Origin: Sipunculus nudus
Lineage: Eukaryota > Annelida > Sipuncula > Golfingiida > Sipunculidae
Direction of reading: 5' to 3'
Assembly (NCBI GenBank): GCA_026874595.1
Contig: CM049316.1
Coordinates: 870,001 to 934,000 of the forward strand
DNA length: 64,000 bases
Shown here: piece by piece, positions 22,319 to 34,799 of the stretch
Layout: the number at the start of each line of letters is the position of its first letter
How positions within the stretch are numbered: the stretch's first letter is position 1
The notes under the pieces: model-generated
Database searches by the model: none
Told to the model about the DNA's origin: nothing
Seen by the model: the letters and a program-made list of their open reading frames with translations, nothing else
Translations under genes and position numbers: made by a program

Positions 22319-23856
22319 CTAGATGTGTCGGAACGACACGAATGCCCCCGCCTTGGGCAAATTAGAAACATTTGTAGAGTTTGGAAAATTTTTTAAGTTC
22401 AGGAGGTGTCGTATGGTCAAAAGTAGGTCAACAAGGGCAAAATGCAAACTCGATCTGTAACGGGTCATTATCAAGCAACACGCCAAAAATCATGCCAGTA
22501 TATGCAGGCATTGTGAAAAAAAGTCCATACATGTGTATTTGTCATGAAATTTCATATTTTTCATGAAATTTTCTATGTTTAGGAGCCGTAAAACAATCAA
22601 AAGTAGGTCAACCGAATGAAACACAAACTCAATCTGTAACTGTCATTATCTGCCCACACAAAAAAAATCAGGGTGGTATCTGCAGGCATTGAGGGAAAAA
22701 GTCAGTACATATGCATTTGTTATGAAAATTTATATTTTTCATGAAACTTTCTATGTTCAGGAGCAGTCAAAAGGTCAAAAGTAGGTCAACTGAGACAAAA
22801 CAAGAACTCGATCTGTAACTGGTCATTATCTGCCTACACACCAAAAATCAGGCCCGTATCTGCAGGCACTGCGAAAAAAAGTCCATACATGTGCACCTTT
22901 TTATGAAATTTTCTATGTTAGAGCACCGTCAAACGGTCAAAAGTAGGTCAACCGGGACGAAATGTGAACTCGATCTGTAACTGGTCTATATCTGCTCACA
23001 CACCAAAAATCAGGCCAATATCTGTAGGCATTGCGAAAAAGGTCCGTACATGTGTATTTGTCATGAAATTTCATATTTTTCATGAAATTTTCTATGTTCA
23101 GGAGCCGTAAAACAGTCAAAAGTAGGTCAACTGGGACGAAACGCGAACTTGATCTGTAACTGGTTTATATCTGCCCACACACCAAAAATTAGGCCAATAT
23201 CTGCAGGCATTGCGAAAAAAAGTCCGTACATGTGTATCTGTCATGAATATTTCTATTTTTCATGAAATTTTCTAAGTTTAGGAGCAGTTAAACGGTCAAA
23301 AGTAGGTCAACCAGGACCAAACGTGAACTTGATCTGTAACTGGTCTATATCTGCCCACACACCAAAAATCAGGCCAATATCTGCAGGCACTGCGAAAAAA
23401 AGTCCGTACATGTGTATTTGTCATGAAATTTCATATTTTTCATGAAATTTTCTATGTTCAGGAGCCGTAAAACGGTCAAAAGTAGGTCAACCGGGACAAA
23501 ACGCGAACTCGATCTGTAACTGGTCTATATCTGCTCACACACCAAAAATCAGGCCAATATCTGCATGCATTGCGAAAAAAAGTCCGTACATGTGTATCTG
23601 TCATGAATATTTCTATTTTTCATGAAATTTTCTAAGTTTAGGAGCCGTAAAACGGTCAAAATAGGTCAACCGGGACGAAACGCGAACTCGATCTGTAACT
23701 GGTCTATATCTGCCCACACACCAAAAATCAGGCCAATATCTGCAGGCACTGCGAAAAAAGTCTGTACAACTGTTGAATTCGGAAGGACGGAAGGACGGAA
23801 TGACGGACATGGGTAAAACTATATGCCCCGGCCACTTTGTGGCGGGGGCATAAAAA
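22319..23856 (-). mobile_element. HelE Helitron-like element, complete
   Basis: The left end is CTAG, then the hairpin GTGTCG-GAA-CGACAC, then ATGCCCCCGCC (22342-22352). The last is matched perfectly inverted by GGCGGGGGCAT at 23841-23851, near the right end, which also forms a hairpin with TATGCCCCGGCCAC. On the minus strand this is a 5' subterminal repeat, a body, the repeat inverted, a hairpin, and CTAG followed by T, as in Helitrons. The body is about seven tandem monomers of about 180 bp, each with AAAAGTAGGTCAAC and CACCAAAAATCAGGCC. A GGAAGGACGGAATGACGGAC tract lies before the right end. It codes for nothing recognised. Confidence 0.75.
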
Positions 23857-24188
23857 CGCAATTGCTAACGAATAAATCTGCTAGGTTACAATTTAAACCA
23901 GGTTGATCAACAATGAAGCCCAGAAACATATGTTTAATAATAAATATATATGTGACATGACAAACCGGCACTGACAGCTGCTATTCCAACATGCAAGAGC
24001 CCCCCTAAAATAGACGGACAAAAATCTTAATTACATTAAAAAGACCGATATAGTTTCCTTGAAATAGTTTAACAAGATTGAGGAATGTCACCGGCTGTTC
24101 TTTGCTGGAATCAATCACCAAATTCCAGCTTTTCCAACTCATTTCAACTGTAACATAATAAGCTAGGGTCAAACTGGACCAAGTTATA
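23857..24188. other. Unassigned spacer
   Basis: AT-rich sequence between HelE and HelA. No partner, exon or RNA gene was recognised. Confidence 0.4.
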
Positions 24189-25639
24189 AACAAGGCCTAC
24201 AGGCCTAATGCGAACCTGTGCATTGGAAAATACACCAGGTATAATGCTTCAATGCTGGACCATTACTTTTCATGTATATGAACAATGCAAGTACTAAACA
24301 TTTTGAATAAGACACAATTACACAAACATCACTGCTGTTATTCTGGCATGGGTGCACACAACACTAAAAAGATTGCAGCTGGCACCACCAGTCTTGTATA
24401 CAACGAAGCTATCAGAGATATATACATATGCCAAATTTCAGACTGATATATCAAACCCCTCCTGAGAAAAACGCAGGGACACACACTGTGCAAAAGTCAT
24501 TGTAGGTGGCGACACCTATCATGTGGGCGAGAAAGCCATCAAAGACACAGACAGGTCAAAATATTAGGCCAATACATCAAACTTACCTGAGTCTGATGCA
24601 TGGGGCTGAACAGGCTTAGGTGAGAAAGGCTGTTGCCCCGAGTGAACTGTGACAAATTGCTTGCTCAGGCTACTGCACTATGTGAACTCATGACCTGCAC
24701 CTGGCTAGACTGAATGAACTTTTGACCTGTACCTGGCTGCACTGAGTGAACTCTTGACCTGTTGCATAATCTGACACAGTTGGCAGTCTGCCAAAGCTAT
24801 AAATAGAATGCAGCTACTGCACTGAGTAAACTCCTGACCCATACCTGGCTGCACGGAGCTCTTGACCTGTTGCCTAATCTGATACAGTTGGCAGTCTGCC
24901 AAATCTATAAATAGATCCAGACTGACCTCTTGCCTGTTGCCAAATCTGAAATAGTAGCCACACCACTGCATAAGCTCATGCAGGGGCCCTGCCTTGAGGG
25001 GCTTGACACCCATGAAGTGATCACATGGTGCCCATGAGGTGTTCACATGTCACCCATGAGGTGATCACATGCCTTGTGCTTGGCTGCACTGATTGAACAT
25101 TTGACCTAAATCTCGCTGCACTGAATGAACTCTTGATCTGTTGCCAAATCTGAAACAGTTGGCAGTTTCTCAACCTATTTAAAGATACGGATTCAATCTT
25201 GGCCTGTTGGTATATCTGTTAACACATACTGAAAGACTTTGGCTAAAATTCTTTTATTATTCATATTCATAAACTTTTTATCAAAATATCTAGAATAATA
25301 AAAGATGACCAATGACCCCCATACAAAAAAAGTCTATGCAGGTGGAGCCACCAATACCTGAATTTCATATATGACTCATGTGGCAAACATTGGCAAACAA
25401 TTTGGTGATGATAGCTCTGGCCGTTTCTGAGACTGTCATTTTAGTATGCTTTTTTGGACAGATGACTAAGTTCAACTTCCTGTAACTCGGCCAAAATTCA
25501 CCAAACTTTACCATCGGAACAAAATTGAGGGAGATGGTATTAAATATTATTTCTGTGAAATATTGAACAATTTGGCTTGAGTGTTTCATCGGAGAAGATT
25601 TTAAAGGTTTTTTTAAGCCTTTTCTCTATAAAATTTAAG
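24189..25639 (-). mobile_element. HelA, right end lost at the next HelA
   Basis: It has a typical AACAAGGCCTACAGGCCTAA start, palindromes and TTGACCTG units, then the AACTCGGCCAAAATTCAC part. It stops in TCTCTATAAAATTTAAG, where the next HelA begins in the same orientation. Without the shared right end it is probably truncated by that insertion. Confidence 0.65.
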
Positions 25640-28305
25640 ACAAGGCCTACAGGCCTAATGCGAATCTGAGCATTGGGAAATACACCAGGTATAATGCTTA
25701 AATGCTGGAACATTACTTTTCATGTATATGAACAATGAAGGTACTAAACATTTTGAATAAGAAACAATTACACAAACATCACTGCTGAAATTCTGGCAAG
25801 GGTGCACACAACACAAAAATGATTGTAGCTGGCACCACCAGTCTTGTATACTTCGAAGCTATCAGAGATATACACATATGCCAATTTTCAGACTGATATA
25901 TCAAATTCCTCTGTAGAAATAAACAGGCATATACACTGTGCAAAGTCAATGTACGTGGCACCACCTGTTTTGTAAATAAGAATACCATCAAAGATGCATA
26001 GACAGGTCAAAATATCAGTCAAATACATCAAACTTCCCAAGAGTTTGATGCACCGGGCTGACAAGGCTTAGGTGAGTAAGGCTGTTGCCCCCGAGTGACC
26101 TGTGACAAATTGCTGCCTCAAGCTACTGCACTGAGTGAACTCTTGACCTGCACCTGGCTAGACTGAGTGAACTTTTGACCTGTACCTGGCTGCACTAAGT
26201 GAACTCTTGACCTGTTGCATAATCTGACACAGTTGGCAGTCCGCCAAAGCTATAAATAGATTCAGGCTTAGCTTTGGTGCCAAATATGATGCAGTGAGCA
26301 GCCTGCCAAAGCTATAAATAGAATGCAGCTACTGCACTGAGTGAACTCGAGACCTATACCTGGCTGCACTTCTTCCAATCCTGGCACTGTGCTAAAACTA
26401 TTTATAGAGCTGACATCATCTTGGCTTATGGCCAACATCAAGGCACTGGCAATCTGCCAATGGTAATGCTGCCATTTGAACACAAAAGTGGTCCCTACTT
26501 GAAATAACTTAAAAATTTATTTTCCGAATACAAAATGCTTTTCAGCTGACTTTTTATAAAAAAGAAATCAGGAATATATGTAAAATTATTCAGATGCATA
26601 CTGAATGCAATTTTAAAGTACAGATATATCTCACTGATGGCAAATTCTTGAATTAAGTTGAGTAGGGATACCAATAATTTATAATCCACGTACAATTGTC
26701 TTTATATAGCCACAGAGAGCTAAATATCCAAGATTGTAACATTGCCTGGTATGATGAATAACTTAAATCATAAATCTAAATTTTTTAAAAGCTTTTAAAA
26801 AAACTTTCTTGTCAATATTAACCAAAGATAACCTGAAATCTAAATGTCTAGTGGCATGATGTAATAGATGCTGATAAACTGGTGCAAGGCTAGATGTAAG
26901 AGCATCACACAGCTAACATATATATGGTAAAATGACTCAATTCAATCCTAATAAATCAGCCAAAATTCATTCTTTGGAACCATAAAAGACAATTATTATA
27001 AGAATTATTGTAGGAATTATTCTTGCAAAATATTAAACAAACTGGCCTCAGTATCATTAGTCAAAAAACATTTTGTAGGTTTATAACTCATGTGTTATAT
27101 GGAAAATACAGCAAAATGGCAAAGTTCAGCTTCCCATAATTCAGCCAAAAATCATTGAACCAAAACCATTTGAACAAACTTGAATTATCAACATCTGAGG
27201 ATAATTAATGTGTGAGATTTAAGAATTTGGCCCAGTGGTTTTTGAGAGGATGATCTTTGTAGCCACTAAGCTAAAATGGGCTGTTACGGCATATGACTAA
27301 ATTCAGTCAATATTAACCAAAGATAACCTGATATCTAAATGTCTGGAGGCATGATGTAATAAAAGCTGATAAACTGGTGTCAATCTAGATGTATCTGCTT
27401 CACACAGCTAACATCCATATGGTAAAATGACTCAATTCAATCTTTATAATTCAGCCAAAATTAATTCTTTGGAACCATAAAAGACAATTATTATAAGAAT
27501 TTTTTCAGGGGATTATTCTTGAAAAATATTAAACAAATTGGCCTCAGTAGCGTCAGTCAAAAAACGTTTTACAGGTTTATAACTCATATGGGAAAATACA
27601 GCAAAATGGCTAAGTTAAGCTTCCCATAACTCAGCCAAAAATCATTGAACCAAAACCATTTGAACAAACTTGAATTATCAAGATCTAAGGATAATTAATG
27701 TGTGAGATTTAAGAATTAGGCCCAGTGGTTTTTGAGGAGAAGATCTTTGTAGCCACTGAGCTAAAATGGGCTGTTACAGCATATGACTAAATTCAGCTTC
27801 CCATAACTCAGCCAAAAGTCACTAAACTGAGACCATTTGAACAAACTTCAGAAAGCACTACCCTAGAATCAATTTTGTGCGATATTAAACTATTTGGCCA
27901 TATGGTTTCAGAGAAAGAGTTTTTTGTAGCCATCAGTATGATACAGGCACTGATGACCCCTGAACAAAAAAGGCCGATGCAGGTGGTGCCACCAATACCT
28001 AAATTTCAGATATGTCTCATGTAAACAACATTGGCATAAAATTTGGTGATGATAGCTCCAGCCATTTCTGAGATTGTAATTTTAGTATGCTTTTTTGGAC
28101 AGATGACTAAGTTCAACTTCCTGTAACTCGGCCAAAAATCACCGAACTTAAACCATTCGAACAAACTTGAGAAAGATTGTTCCAGGGATCATTTCTGTGA
28201 AATATTGGTCAATTTGGCTGAACACTTTCGGAGAAGAAGATTTTTAAAGCTTTTTCAGCTTTTTCCCTATTTTTATTTTTTTTTTCCCTATAAGTTCACT
28301 AAAAA
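25640..28305 (-). mobile_element. HelA with a deleted right terminus
   Basis: It starts ACAAGGCCTACAGGCCTAAT then GCGAATCTG. The right half contains a duplicated block (AGCTAACATATATGG... near 26910 and 27400). Near the end a T-rich stretch replaces the usual text and only AAGTTCACTAAAAA of the terminus remains, so the GCTCACAGG part of the inverted repeat is deleted. Confidence 0.6.
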
Positions 28306-28616
28306 TGTGCGACACTTTTACGACAGTGTCACCTGGTGCGCTATCCGTTTTATGGTATAATAAAGACTGTTTTATGTTATGCAATATGGCCTCCGGGTTA
28401 AAATACATCAATGCTCTGAAAAATGTGGTTTGCGACACCTAACTGTCACCTGGCTCCATCATGAACATGTGTAACCTTTTAATTATAATCACAGATTATG
28501 ACGTGTTAATCGGAGCTGGCCTATTAAACACTGCATGGCGCATTATCTGATTTTGACCGTCAGCGTAAACCATGCATTCACTAAAACTTTATAGTAAATA
28601 CATGATAACAAGGCCT
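28306..28616. other. Unassigned sequence with a repeated TGCGACAC...GTCACCTGG motif
   Basis: TGCGACAC followed by GTCACCTGG occurs twice in the same orientation, at about 28308 and 28429. The first holds GACAC...GTGTC, able to pair. This could be the remains of another small element lying between two HelA copies. It has no partner elsewhere in the window. Confidence 0.35.
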
Positions 28617-30999
28617 ACAGGCCTAATGCTAACCTGTGCAATGAGATTACACCAGGTATAATGCTTCAATGCTGTACCATTATTTTCAAAAACATGTGTT
28701 ACATGTATATGAACAATGCAAGTACTAAACACTTAGAACAAGAAACAATTGAACAAACATCACTGCTGCAATTCTGGCATGGGTGCACACAACACAAAAA
28801 CTAGAATATGGGTGGACTAAGTCTATCCACCAAAGTCAGAGTAGGAAAGGTGAAGTGAGGCATGGATTGAGTGGCAAGGGGAAATAGAGTGAGGTGTGTT
28901 GCATAATAGCCTGGATGTCTGCAGCCAAAATGTGTATGTAGGTTGCACCACCTACCACAAAATCCAGAAAGCTGTCCATGATGTGTAAACATGCAAAATT
29001 TTAGGCAGATAAGTCAAACCACTACTGAGATTTGAGTGATTTTAGCCCATGGCACAAGAACAGACAGACTCTGTGCAAAAATTGTGGCAACTTGGTCCAC
29101 CAGTTTTGCGTATGATAAAGAGCTATGTGAGCAAAATTTTTGCCAAATCGGTCAAATGGTTCCTGAGATATGAGCTTGGATGTCTGCAGCGTAAATTTAA
29201 ATTTAGGTGGCGCCACCTGTCATAAAACAAGAAAGTTGTCAAGGATGTATAAACATGCAAAAAAACCTGTGCAAAAATGATTGTAGGTGGCACTACCAGT
29301 TTTGCGTATGATAAAGAGCTATGTGAGATCTATAAATATGCAAAATTTTGGCCCAACTGGTCAAACAGTTCTTGAGATATGAGCTTGGATGTCTGCAGCA
29401 TAAACGTTAATGTAGGTGGCGCCACCTGTCATAAACTCAAGAAAGCTGTCCAGGATTTATACACATGCAAATTTTCAGGTGGATAAGTCCAACCAATGCA
29501 GAGATATGAGTGTTTTTATCCCAAGGCAGATGAACAGACGGACCCTGTGCAAAAATGGTTGCAGGTGGCGCCAATATTTTTAGTGTATGTTATAAAGCTT
29601 TCCAAGGGCTACATTTGTGCAAAATCTTTAGCCTTATCGGTCAAATGGTTCCCGAGATATGTGGGTTTATGTGTGGAAACAGACGCATAAATGGACGATG
29701 GCAGAGAGGAAAGTTCAGAGGTCAACCAAAAATGAGGGCGCAGCAGTTCACATGTGACCGATCAGAATTCTGAATTTTAAAAAATTCTGCCCAGTGGTTA
29801 TGGAGGAGTTCTCTGGAAACCTATGCGGTGATGGCGGCAGCGTCTGCGTCCGACTGAAAACATAGTATCTGCAAAACTCTGTTTTGGCGGATACAATGAT
29901 TGTAGCTGGCACCACCAGTCTTATATACAAGGAAGAGATAAATACATGTGCCCAATGTCAGACTGATATGTCAAACCCCTCCTGTAAAATAAAAGCAGGG
30001 ACATACACTGTGCAAAAATTATTGTAGGTGGCACCACCAGTCTTGTAAACTATAAAGCTACCCAATATGTATAAACATGCCCAATTTTAGGTTGATGTAT
30101 CAAATTCCTCTGTAGAAATAAGCAGGCGGATACACTGCAAAAGTCAATGTAGGTGGCACCACCTGTCTTGTAAATGATGCAAAATATCAGTCCAAAACAT
30201 CAAACTTCCTTAGACTTTGATGCACTGGGCTGACAAGGCTAAGGTGAGTAAGGCAGTTGCCCCCAAGTGACCTGTGACAAATTGCTGCCTCAAGCAACTG
30301 CACTGAGTGAACTCTTGACCTGCACCTGGCTAGACTGAGTGAACTTTTGACCTGTACCTGGCTGCACTGTGTGAACTCTTGACCTGTTGCATAAGCTGAC
30401 ACAGTTGGCAGTCTGCCAAAGCTATAAATAAATCCATTTCTTTTCAGAGAAGAAGTTATATGTAGCTGTCAGTGTGATACGGGCACTGATGACCCCGTAC
30501 AAAAAAGGCCGATGCAGGTGGCGCCACCAATATCTCAATTTCAGATATGACATATGTGACCAACATTGGCATAAAATTTGGTGATGATAGCTCCAGCCGT
30601 TTCTGAGATTTTAATTTTAATATGCTTTTTTGCACAGTTTACAGGTTCAACCTCCTGTAACTCAGCCAAAAATCTCCTAACTGGAACCATTAGAAAGATT
30701 GTTCCAGGGATCATTTCTGTGAAATATTGGACAATTTGGCTGAACAGTTTTAGAGAAGAAGATTTTTAAAGTTTTTTTAGCTTTTTCCCTATAAAATCTT
30801 AGAAAATGCAGTTAGAAAAAAAATAAACAAAATCCGATATAGTTTTTTGGATGACTGAATATTTGCAAAAAATTTGGTGATGCTAGCTCCTGCCGTTTTT
30901 GAGATAGCTATGGTTAACGTACAGACGAAGCACGACGCACAATGCATGACACACGACAGACGCATGCACCATCGCATAAGCTCACAGGTTCGCTAAAAA
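28617..30999 (-). mobile_element. HelA interrupted by a complete HelC
   Basis: The left part is 28617-28800, starting AACAAGGCCTACAGGCCTAA. The right part, 29897-30999, ends CATCGCATAAGCTCACAGG then TTCGCTAAAAA. Text across the break joins exactly as in uninterrupted copies (CACAAAAA / TGATTGTAGC). A CACGACGCACAATGCATGAC tract precedes the end. Confidence 0.75.
28801..29896 (-). mobile_element. HelC Helitron-like element inserted between A and T
   Basis: It starts CTAGAATATGGGTGGACTA and ends CTGTTTTGGCGGATACAA, 1,096 bp in all. The host reads ACACAAAAA on the left and TGATTGTAGC on the right, exactly the uninterrupted HelA text at about 21321 and 25813. The element therefore lies between A and T with no target duplication. 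On the minus strand it ends hairpin then CTAG followed by T, as canonical Helitrons do; the 5' end is TTGTATCC rather than TC. The interior has three modules with GGTGGCGCCACC. Its hairpin is altered (GGTGGA/TCCACC type) compared with the copy at 35273. Confidence 0.82.
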
Positions 31000-31655
31000 T
31001 CAGAAATTGCAGGTGGCACCACCAAAATTGTGCAGCACGTACAGACAATCAGTCCCAATGATCACAGTAAGTTTTCTGAAAATCCACCCAATGGTTCCTG
31101 AGAAATAAGCTTCTAAATGTTTTTTCTATAATCAGCTCTAAAACGTAGAAAAATAGGTCAAGGTCACCCATCTTCGAACTTGACCGAGATTTTGTCAATA
31201 TACATCTTCACTGAAAAAATAAAATTCCTACGGTGAATCCTTTTAGAGATAACCCGCTCACAAGCCCAAAGTTGAAAAATCTGATAAAAATTCATTAAAA
31301 ATCAGAAATTGTAGGTGGTGCCACCAAACTTGTGTAGCAGGTACAGACTATCAGTCCCAATAATCATAGTAAGTTTTGTGAAAATCCACCAAATGGTTCC
31401 TGAGTAATAAGCATCTAAGTGTTTTTCTATAATCAGCTCTAAAATGTAGAAAAATAGGTCAAGGTCACCCATCTTCGAACTTGACCGAGATTTTGTCGAT
31501 ATGCATCTTTACCGAGGAAATGAAATTCTGACGGTGAATCCTTTTCAAGATATCCCGCTCACAAGGTTAAAGTTAACGGACGCCGGACGGACAGACGGAC
31601 GGACAGCTTGGGTGACGACAATAGCCCATTAGCCTAAGGGCTGAGGGCTAAAAAA
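31000..31655 (-). mobile_element. HelF repeat, two tandem units and an end
   Basis: Two units of about 295 bp start with AAATCAGAAATTGCAGGTGG and hold GGTGGCACCACC or GGTGGTGCCACC, then AAGGTCACCCATCTTCGAAC. They are followed by a GGACGGACAGACGGACGGAC tract and the ending TAGCCTAAGGGCTGAGGGCT plus AAAAA, which has paired AGCC/GGCT segments. The left terminus is not recognisable because it abuts the HelA end directly. Confidence 0.45.
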
Positions 31656-33212
31656 GTCTGTACATGTGCACTTGTCATGAAAATTTATATTATTAATGAA
31701 ATTTTCTACGTTAGGGCACCGTCAAACGGTCAAAAGTAGTTCAACTGGGACAAAAGGTGAACTTGATCTGTAACTGGTCTTTATCTGGCCACACACCAAA
31801 AATCAGGCTAATATCTGCAGGCATTGCGAAAAAGGTCCGTACGTGTGTATTTGTCATGAAAATTTATATTTTCATGAAATTTTCTATGTTCAGGAGCAGT
31901 CAAATAGTCAAAAGTAGGTCAACTGTGACGAAACACGAACTCGATCTGTAACTGGTCACCAAAAATCAGGCCTGTATCTCCAGGCATTGCAAAAAAAAGT
32001 CCGTACATGTGCACTTATCATGAAAATTTATATTATTTATGAAATTTTCTACGTTAGGGCACCGTCAAACGGTCAAAAGTAGGTCAACTGGGACAAAACG
32101 TGAACTTGATCTGTAACTGGTCATTTTCTGCCCACACACCAAAAATCAGGCTAATATCTGCAGGCATTGCGAAAAAAAGTCTGTACGTGTGTATTTGTCA
32201 TGAAAATTTATATTTTCATGAAATTTTCTATGTTCAGGAGCAGTCAAATAGTCAAAAGTAGGTCAACTGTGACAAAACACGAACTCGATCTGTAACTGGT
32301 CACCAAAAATCAGGCCTGTATCTGCAGGCATTGCAAAAAAAAGTCTGTTCATGTGCACTTATCATGAAAATTTATATTATTTATGAAATTTTCTACGTTA
32401 GGGCACCGTCAAACAGTCAAGTAGGTCAACTGGGACAAAACGTGAACTTGATCTGTGACTGGTCATTATCTGCCCACACACCATAAATCAGGCTAATATC
32501 TGCAGGCATTGCGAAAAAAAGTCCGTACATGTGTATTTGTCATGAAAATTTATATTTTCATGAAATATTCTATGTTCAGGAGCCGTAAAACGTTCAAAAG
32601 AAGGTCAACTAGGACGAAACGCAATCTCAATCTGTAACTGGTATATATCTGCCCACACACAAAATATCAGGCCAATATCTGTAGGCATTGCGAAAAAAAA
32701 AGTCCGTACATGTGTATTTGTCATGAAAATTTATATTTTCATGAAATATTCTATGTTCAGGAGCCGTAAAACGGTCAAAACTAGGTCAACTGGGACAAAA
32801 TGCGATCTCGATCTGTAACTGGTCAATACACGCCAACACACCAAAAATCAGGCCAATATCTACAGGCATTTGATCTGTAACTGGTCATTTATCTGCCCAC
32901 ACACCAAAAATCAGGCCAATATCTGCAGCCTTGCGTAAAAAAGTCCATACATGTGTATTTATCATGAAAATCTCTATTTTTCATGAAATTTTCTAAGTTT
33001 AGGAGTCATAAAACGGTCAAAAGTAGGTCAACAGGGACAAAACGCAAACGCGATCTGTAACTGGTCATTATCTGCCCACACACCAAAAATCAGGCCAATA
33101 TCTGCAGGTATTGCGAAAAAAAGTCCGTACAACTGTTTGATTTCGGAATGACGGAATGACGGACATGGGTAAAACTATATGCCCCGGCCACTTTGTGGCG
33201 GGGGCATAAAAA
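31656..33212 (-). mobile_element. HelE, left end missing
   Basis: About nine monomers related to those at 22319-23856 are present, with AAAAGTAGGTCAAC in most. It ends in the same hairpin terminus (GGCCACTTTGTGGCGGGGGC then ATAAAAA). The CTAG/hairpin start is absent; the sequence begins inside a monomer right after the HelF end. Confidence 0.7.
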
Positions 33213-33920
33213 TCAATAACTAGCTTAATTTTGGGAGCTTTTATTTTCAAATTTTAAATATAAACAGATTAAATCCTTATGTACACATGCAGTACTTACA
33301 AGGAAAAAAAAGTGCCATCACCAAAGCTTGGAAAAATTTAAGGTACTGATTTATATTTATGCTAATAATTTAAAACATTTGCAATATTCAGTTCTAATTT
33401 TGGGTATACAACTGAATCTTTATTAAATAAAGTTATATTCCGGAAAAAAAGTCTCTAATTACAACAATTCTCATATCAAATGAGTAAATATCTTTCCTGA
33501 TTTTCTACAAAGTGCAGTTTTGTTTTTACAATATTCTGGCCCATAACTTCAGGAAATTACACAATACTGACCTAACTTCTGGCATGTACATAGGAACTAT
33601 TCAGGGAAATATTTATAGTAATATGAATAAAAACAGATGAGATGGTTTGTTATTAGGCAGTCCTGAAGTGTGAAAATAGGTTAATAATTGAAAATTGAGG
33701 TTTTTCCTTATTTTCTCAAAGAAACAAAATCACAGTGACCTAGTTTTCAGTTTGCTAGGAGATTCTGGGGACATCTAACAATATGACAAATTTTGGCATT
33801 TCAGGTCCAACCTTTTCAAAACGTGCCAGTCTAACGACCTGACAGAAGTCACGATGGACAGACGATGGACAATGGACCATAACTTTAGCTCAGATGGCTT
33901 ATAGTCTGCTGAGCTAAAAA
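33213..33920 (-). mobile_element. HelB right part
   Basis: It begins TCAATAACTAGCTTAATTTT, as at 55770, and continues with TTTAAGGTACTGATTT. It ends AGTCTGCTGAGCTAAAAA with the paired TAGCTCAGATGGCT upstream. The HelE end at 33212 abuts this text, so HelE may have inserted into or deleted the left part of this HelB. Confidence 0.6.
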
Positions 33921-34355
33921 TGAAATAAAACTCTGAATGCTGCAGGTCATACACCCCACTCTTTGTGTGCTTGGTGCTGATTGCCTTCAGCTGATATATG
34001 TCCAGTACGACCCATGAGGCAGGACACATTGATTCTGAAAGGATCGTAACACCCCAAGGTGACAAGCTCAAGTGAGGCCAAGACCTCAATTACAGTGAAG
34101 GATAGTAAAAGTGAGTTGTATGTATAACACCCACGGGTAAAGAAGAGTTTGGCATGCACATATCTGTACAGGAGTTGATTGTTGTCCTGATGAATGACTA
34201 TACAATACCGGGTATACAGTTAAAGAAAAAACTGAATTATTGGTGTAAGGAGTTCGAATATCCAGAGGTGATTGCCTGGCAATTTTAGTAGATGGACATT
34301 TTTAGACAGGAACTTTTCAGATGAGGATGTTTTGGACAGGCCCTTTTGAATTACG
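33921..34355. other. Unassigned sequence with overlapping minus-strand frames
   Basis: Minus-strand frames of 104 codons (33775-34089) and 70 codons (33947-34159) overlap here. The longer one runs into the HelB repeat. Neither has a recognisable domain or clear splice sites. I see no gene. Confidence 0.35.
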
Positions 34356-34506
34356 CTCCTCACACAGCTGTTAAACACTGCACTCAACCTAGCTCCTCAC
34401 ACAGCTGTTTAACACTGCACTCAACCTAGCTCCTCACACAGCTGTTAAACACTGCACTCAACCTAGCTCCTCACACAGCAGTTAAACACTGCACCCAACC
34501 TAGATC
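34356..34506. repeat. 37-bp tandem repeat, 4 copies
   Basis: The unit TCCTCACACAGCTGTTAAAC then ACTGCACTCAACCTAGC occurs four times with one or two changes. Confidence 0.9.
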
Positions 34507-34799
34507 TCCCTATTGTTACCGCTGCTTTGTAATGTAAGATTGTCTGGCTCTCACCACCAGGGATGGCACAGACCTAAGAATTGTAATTGCATTGCACATC
34601 AAGTTCCACATTTTGAACATTGGACACCTGCTCTTGTTGGTCTGATACCTAGTCCTATGGCAGGACTGGTGTATTCTGACCAATAAGAACAGGTGTTGCA
34701 TGTTTAAAGTTGCCAGATCACGCTCTCATTGGTCTGTTTACAATTCTTAGTTCTGTGCAAGCCCTGGTGGTGAGACCCAGAGAAAATTTCCAAAGAGAT
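34507..34799. other. Unassigned intron sequence
   Basis: It contains TCTCACCACCAGGGATGGCA near 34550 and the roughly inverse GCCCTGGTGGTGAGACC near 34760, an inverted pair about 200 bp apart. The segment may therefore be a small palindromic element. No coding signal is visible. Confidence 0.35.

Noticed and set aside
33775-34159. Overlapping 104- and 70-codon minus-strand frames
   Set aside because: They run into HelB repeat sequence, lack recognisable domains and have no splice context.
34356-34506. Direct repeats as a CRISPR array
   Set aside because: The units are contiguous without spacers, and the setting is an animal intron. The same applies to all other tandem arrays here.
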